From Microbacteriaceae bacterium (GTDB lineage Bacteria > Actinomycetota > Actinomycetes > Actinomycetales > Microbacteriaceae): a stretch of 14,067 bases of DNA. The notes under the pieces are model-generated. The model ran no database searches and had not been told where the DNA came from. It saw only the letters and a list, made by a program, of their open reading frames with translations. The stretch spans positions 1-14,067 of the forward strand of contig JAODLU010000234.1 of the NCBI GenBank assembly GCA_025464125.1. The letters are read 5' to 3'. This document shows, piece after piece, positions 12,808 through 14,067 of the stretch (position 1 is its first letter; each line of letters starts with the position of its first letter). Both the position numbers and the translations under genes were made by a program.

Positions 12808-13851
12808 ATGGCGCAGCAACTCGAACTCGGCCTCGACACATTCGGGGACGTCACCAGCGATGAGTCTGGTACCCCGCTGCCCCACGCCGAAGTGATCCGC
12901 AATCTCGTGGAACAGGGTGTGCTCGCCGACGAGGTCGGACTCGATTTCATCGGCATCGGCGAGCACCACCGCGAAGACTTCGCCGTGTCCGCTCCTGAGG
13001 TCGTGCTCGCTGCGATCGCAGGGGTGACGAAGAAGATCCACCTGGGCTCCGCAGTGACAGTTCTCAGTTCAGATGACCCGATCCGGGTGTTCCAGCGTTT
13101 CTCCACCCTTGATGCGCTCTCCAGTGGCCGCGCCGAGGTGATCCTGGGACGCGGATCCTTCACGGAATCCTTCCCCCTGTTCGGGTTCGACCTCAGCAAG
13201 TACGAGCAGCTCTTCGAAGAGAAGCTCGACCTCTTCGCCGCCATTCGCAAGCAGGAGCCGGTGACCTGGTCCGGAAATTTCAGGACTCCCCTCACCGAGC
13301 AGTCGGTCTACCCACCGGTGCAGCACGGCCTGCTGAAAACGTGGATCGGCGTCGGCGGCAGCCCGGAGTCCGTCGTGCGTGCCGCTCGCTATGGCCTTCC
13401 CCTCGTGCTCGCGATCATCGGTGGCGAATCGGAGCGCTTCGCGCCATACGTCGATCTGTTCCACCGCGCTCTCGCACAGTTCGAGCAGCCGATGCAGCCG
13501 GTTGCAGTCCATTCACCCGGGCACATCGGGGCAAGCGACGACCAGGCCAAAGAAGAGCTGTGGCCCAACTATTTCGCCATGATGAGCCGCATAGGCCGGG
13601 AGCGGGGCTGGGCACCGCCGTCGCGCGAGCAGTTCGAACACGAGGCCGGCCCGACCGGTTCGCTGTACGTCGGCTCGCCTGAAACGGTCGCGAAGAAGAT
13701 CGCCCAGACGGCAAAACAGCTCGGGCTCGCCCGCTTCGATCTCAAATACAGCAACGGTCCGTTGCCCCACGCCAGCATGATGAAGAGCATCGAGCTCTAC
13801 GGAACGACTGTCGCGCCCCTTGTACGAGAACTGCTGGCGAGCGACAGCTGA
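12808..13851 (+). CDS. LLM-class flavin-dependent oxidoreductase (luciferase-like)
   Basis: Bacterial luciferase-like (LLM) TIM-barrel oxidoreductase of 347 aa, expected to use FMN or F420. Seen: MAQQLELGLDTFGDV at the first strand, QGVLADEVGLDFIGIGEHHREDF at 35-57, LGSAVTVLSSDDPIRVFQRFSTLDALSSGRAEVILGRGSF at 78-117, WIGVGGSPESVVRAARYGLPLVLAIIGG near 178-205, and TGSLYVGSPETVAKKI near 285-300. The GEHH and SSDDP(I/V)R motifs resemble the subgroup called LLM_2I7G (assigned from memory; not searched). The ATG at 12808 has AGGAG (12796-12800) seven bases upstream. A perfect palindrome lies just before that. The substrate is unknown. The thiolase upstream might share a degradation pathway, but nothing in the sequence proves it. 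Confidence 0.9.
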   Translation: MAQQLELGLDTFGDVTSDESGTPLPHAEVIRNLVEQGVLADEVGLDFIGIGEHHREDFAVSAPEVVLAAIAGVTKKIHLGSAVTVLSSDDPIRVFQRFSTLDALSSGRAEVILGRGSFTESFPLFGFDLSKYEQLFEEKLDLFAAIRKQEPVTWSGNFRTPLTEQSVYPPVQHGLLKTWIGVGGSPESVVRAARYGLPLVLAIIGGESERFAPYVDLFHRALAQFEQPMQPVAVHSPGHIGASDDQAKEELWPNYFAMMSRIGRERGWAPPSREQFEHEAGPTGSLYVGSPETVAKKIAQTAKQLGLARFDLKYSNGPLPHASMMKSIELYGTTVAPLVRELLASDS

Positions 13852-13900
13852 TCTCGACCGCGGCGGGAATCCCCAGGGCCTGTCGCGCGTTATACCGGTT

Positions 13901-14067
13901 ATGAGCAGGGTTGTTGAAGAGATCGAGAACGAATTCGGCGAGGCCATCAGGTATCGCCGCCACACCAATGGGCGCGGAATGATCGCCGTGGGTGCCCACG
14001 TCGACGAGAGTGCATTCGTCGACTCGAATACTTACGTCGAAGCGCGCGCTCGCATCGGCAAGCGCGC
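13901..14067 (+). CDS. Hexapeptide-repeat (left-handed beta-helix) protein, partial
   Basis: Open frame running off the right edge, 55 complete codons visible. The first about 27 residues (SRVVEEIENEFGEAIRYRR and on) are polar. Then aliphatic residues recur with an exact six-residue period: V34, V40, V46, I52 (VDESAF, VDSNTY, VEARAR, IGKR). This is the left-handed beta-helix pattern of hexapeptide-repeat acyltransferases, carbonic anhydrase-like proteins and structural relatives. Too little is visible to say whether it is an enzyme. No other in-frame start codon lies just upstream of the ATG, and no Shine-Dalgarno is seen. TTATAC lies five bases before the ATG, a weak leaderless-type layout. 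The 49 bases between it and the oxidoreductase stop show no clear terminator. Confidence 0.7.
   Translation, partial: MSRVVEEIENEFGEAIRYRRHTNGRGMIAVGAHVDESAFVDSNTYVEARARIGKR

Noticed and set aside
1..14067. Search for CRISPR arrays, tRNA/rRNA genes, insertion sequences, phage or toxin-antitoxin genes
   Set aside because: No repeated spacer pattern, cloverleaf, transposase or integrase motif was seen. Almost all bases are accounted for by metabolic genes.

Overview
The window is G+C-rich, densely coding DNA from an actinobacterium, most likely of the Microbacteriaceae type. This is inferred from the classical menaquinone genes, the many GTG starts, the actinobacterial small membrane proteins (DUF4229, PLDc_N) and the gene order. 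It is chromosomal. I see no insertion sequences, CRISPR arrays, tRNA or rRNA genes.

Positions 1-10873 are a menaquinone (vitamin K2) biosynthesis locus split into short transcription units on both strands. On the minus strand, menG runs into a polyprenyl diphosphate synthase gene that leaves the window at its left edge. Divergent from menG is an isochorismate synthase gene (menF type). Next, on the minus strand, come a PLDc_N membrane protein, menD and a class III-like PPK2 polyphosphate kinase. A small DUF4229 membrane protein gene lies on the plus strand. A second minus-strand group holds a small membrane protein, menB, menE and menA. menC is on the plus strand. Together these supply isochorismate (menF), SEPHCHC (menD), o-succinylbenzoate (menC), OSB-CoA (menE), DHNA-CoA (menB), the isoprenoid tail (polyprenyl synthase), demethylmenaquinone (menA) and the final C-methylation (menG). 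No menH (SHCHC synthase) or DHNA-CoA thioesterase gene is visible.

Positions 10874-14067 look like a separate accessory module: an HxlR-family regulator (minus), a divergent thiolase, an LLM-type flavin-dependent oxidoreductase, and the start of a hexapeptide-repeat (left-handed beta-helix) protein. The hxlR-thiolase gap carries an inverted repeat laid over a good promoter. The gap before the oxidoreductase carries a perfect 24-bp palindrome.

The most striking unlisted structure is in the starts. Eight genes have a TANNNT hexamer ending exactly 6 or 7 bases before an ATG or GTG, the layout of leaderless transcription. A ninth, menC, has a variant hexamer with a good -35. In two of them (ppk2, menB) the stop codon of the upstream gene forms the first three bases of the putative -10 hexamer. 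The thiolase and oxidoreductase genes instead have leaders with Shine-Dalgarno sequences.
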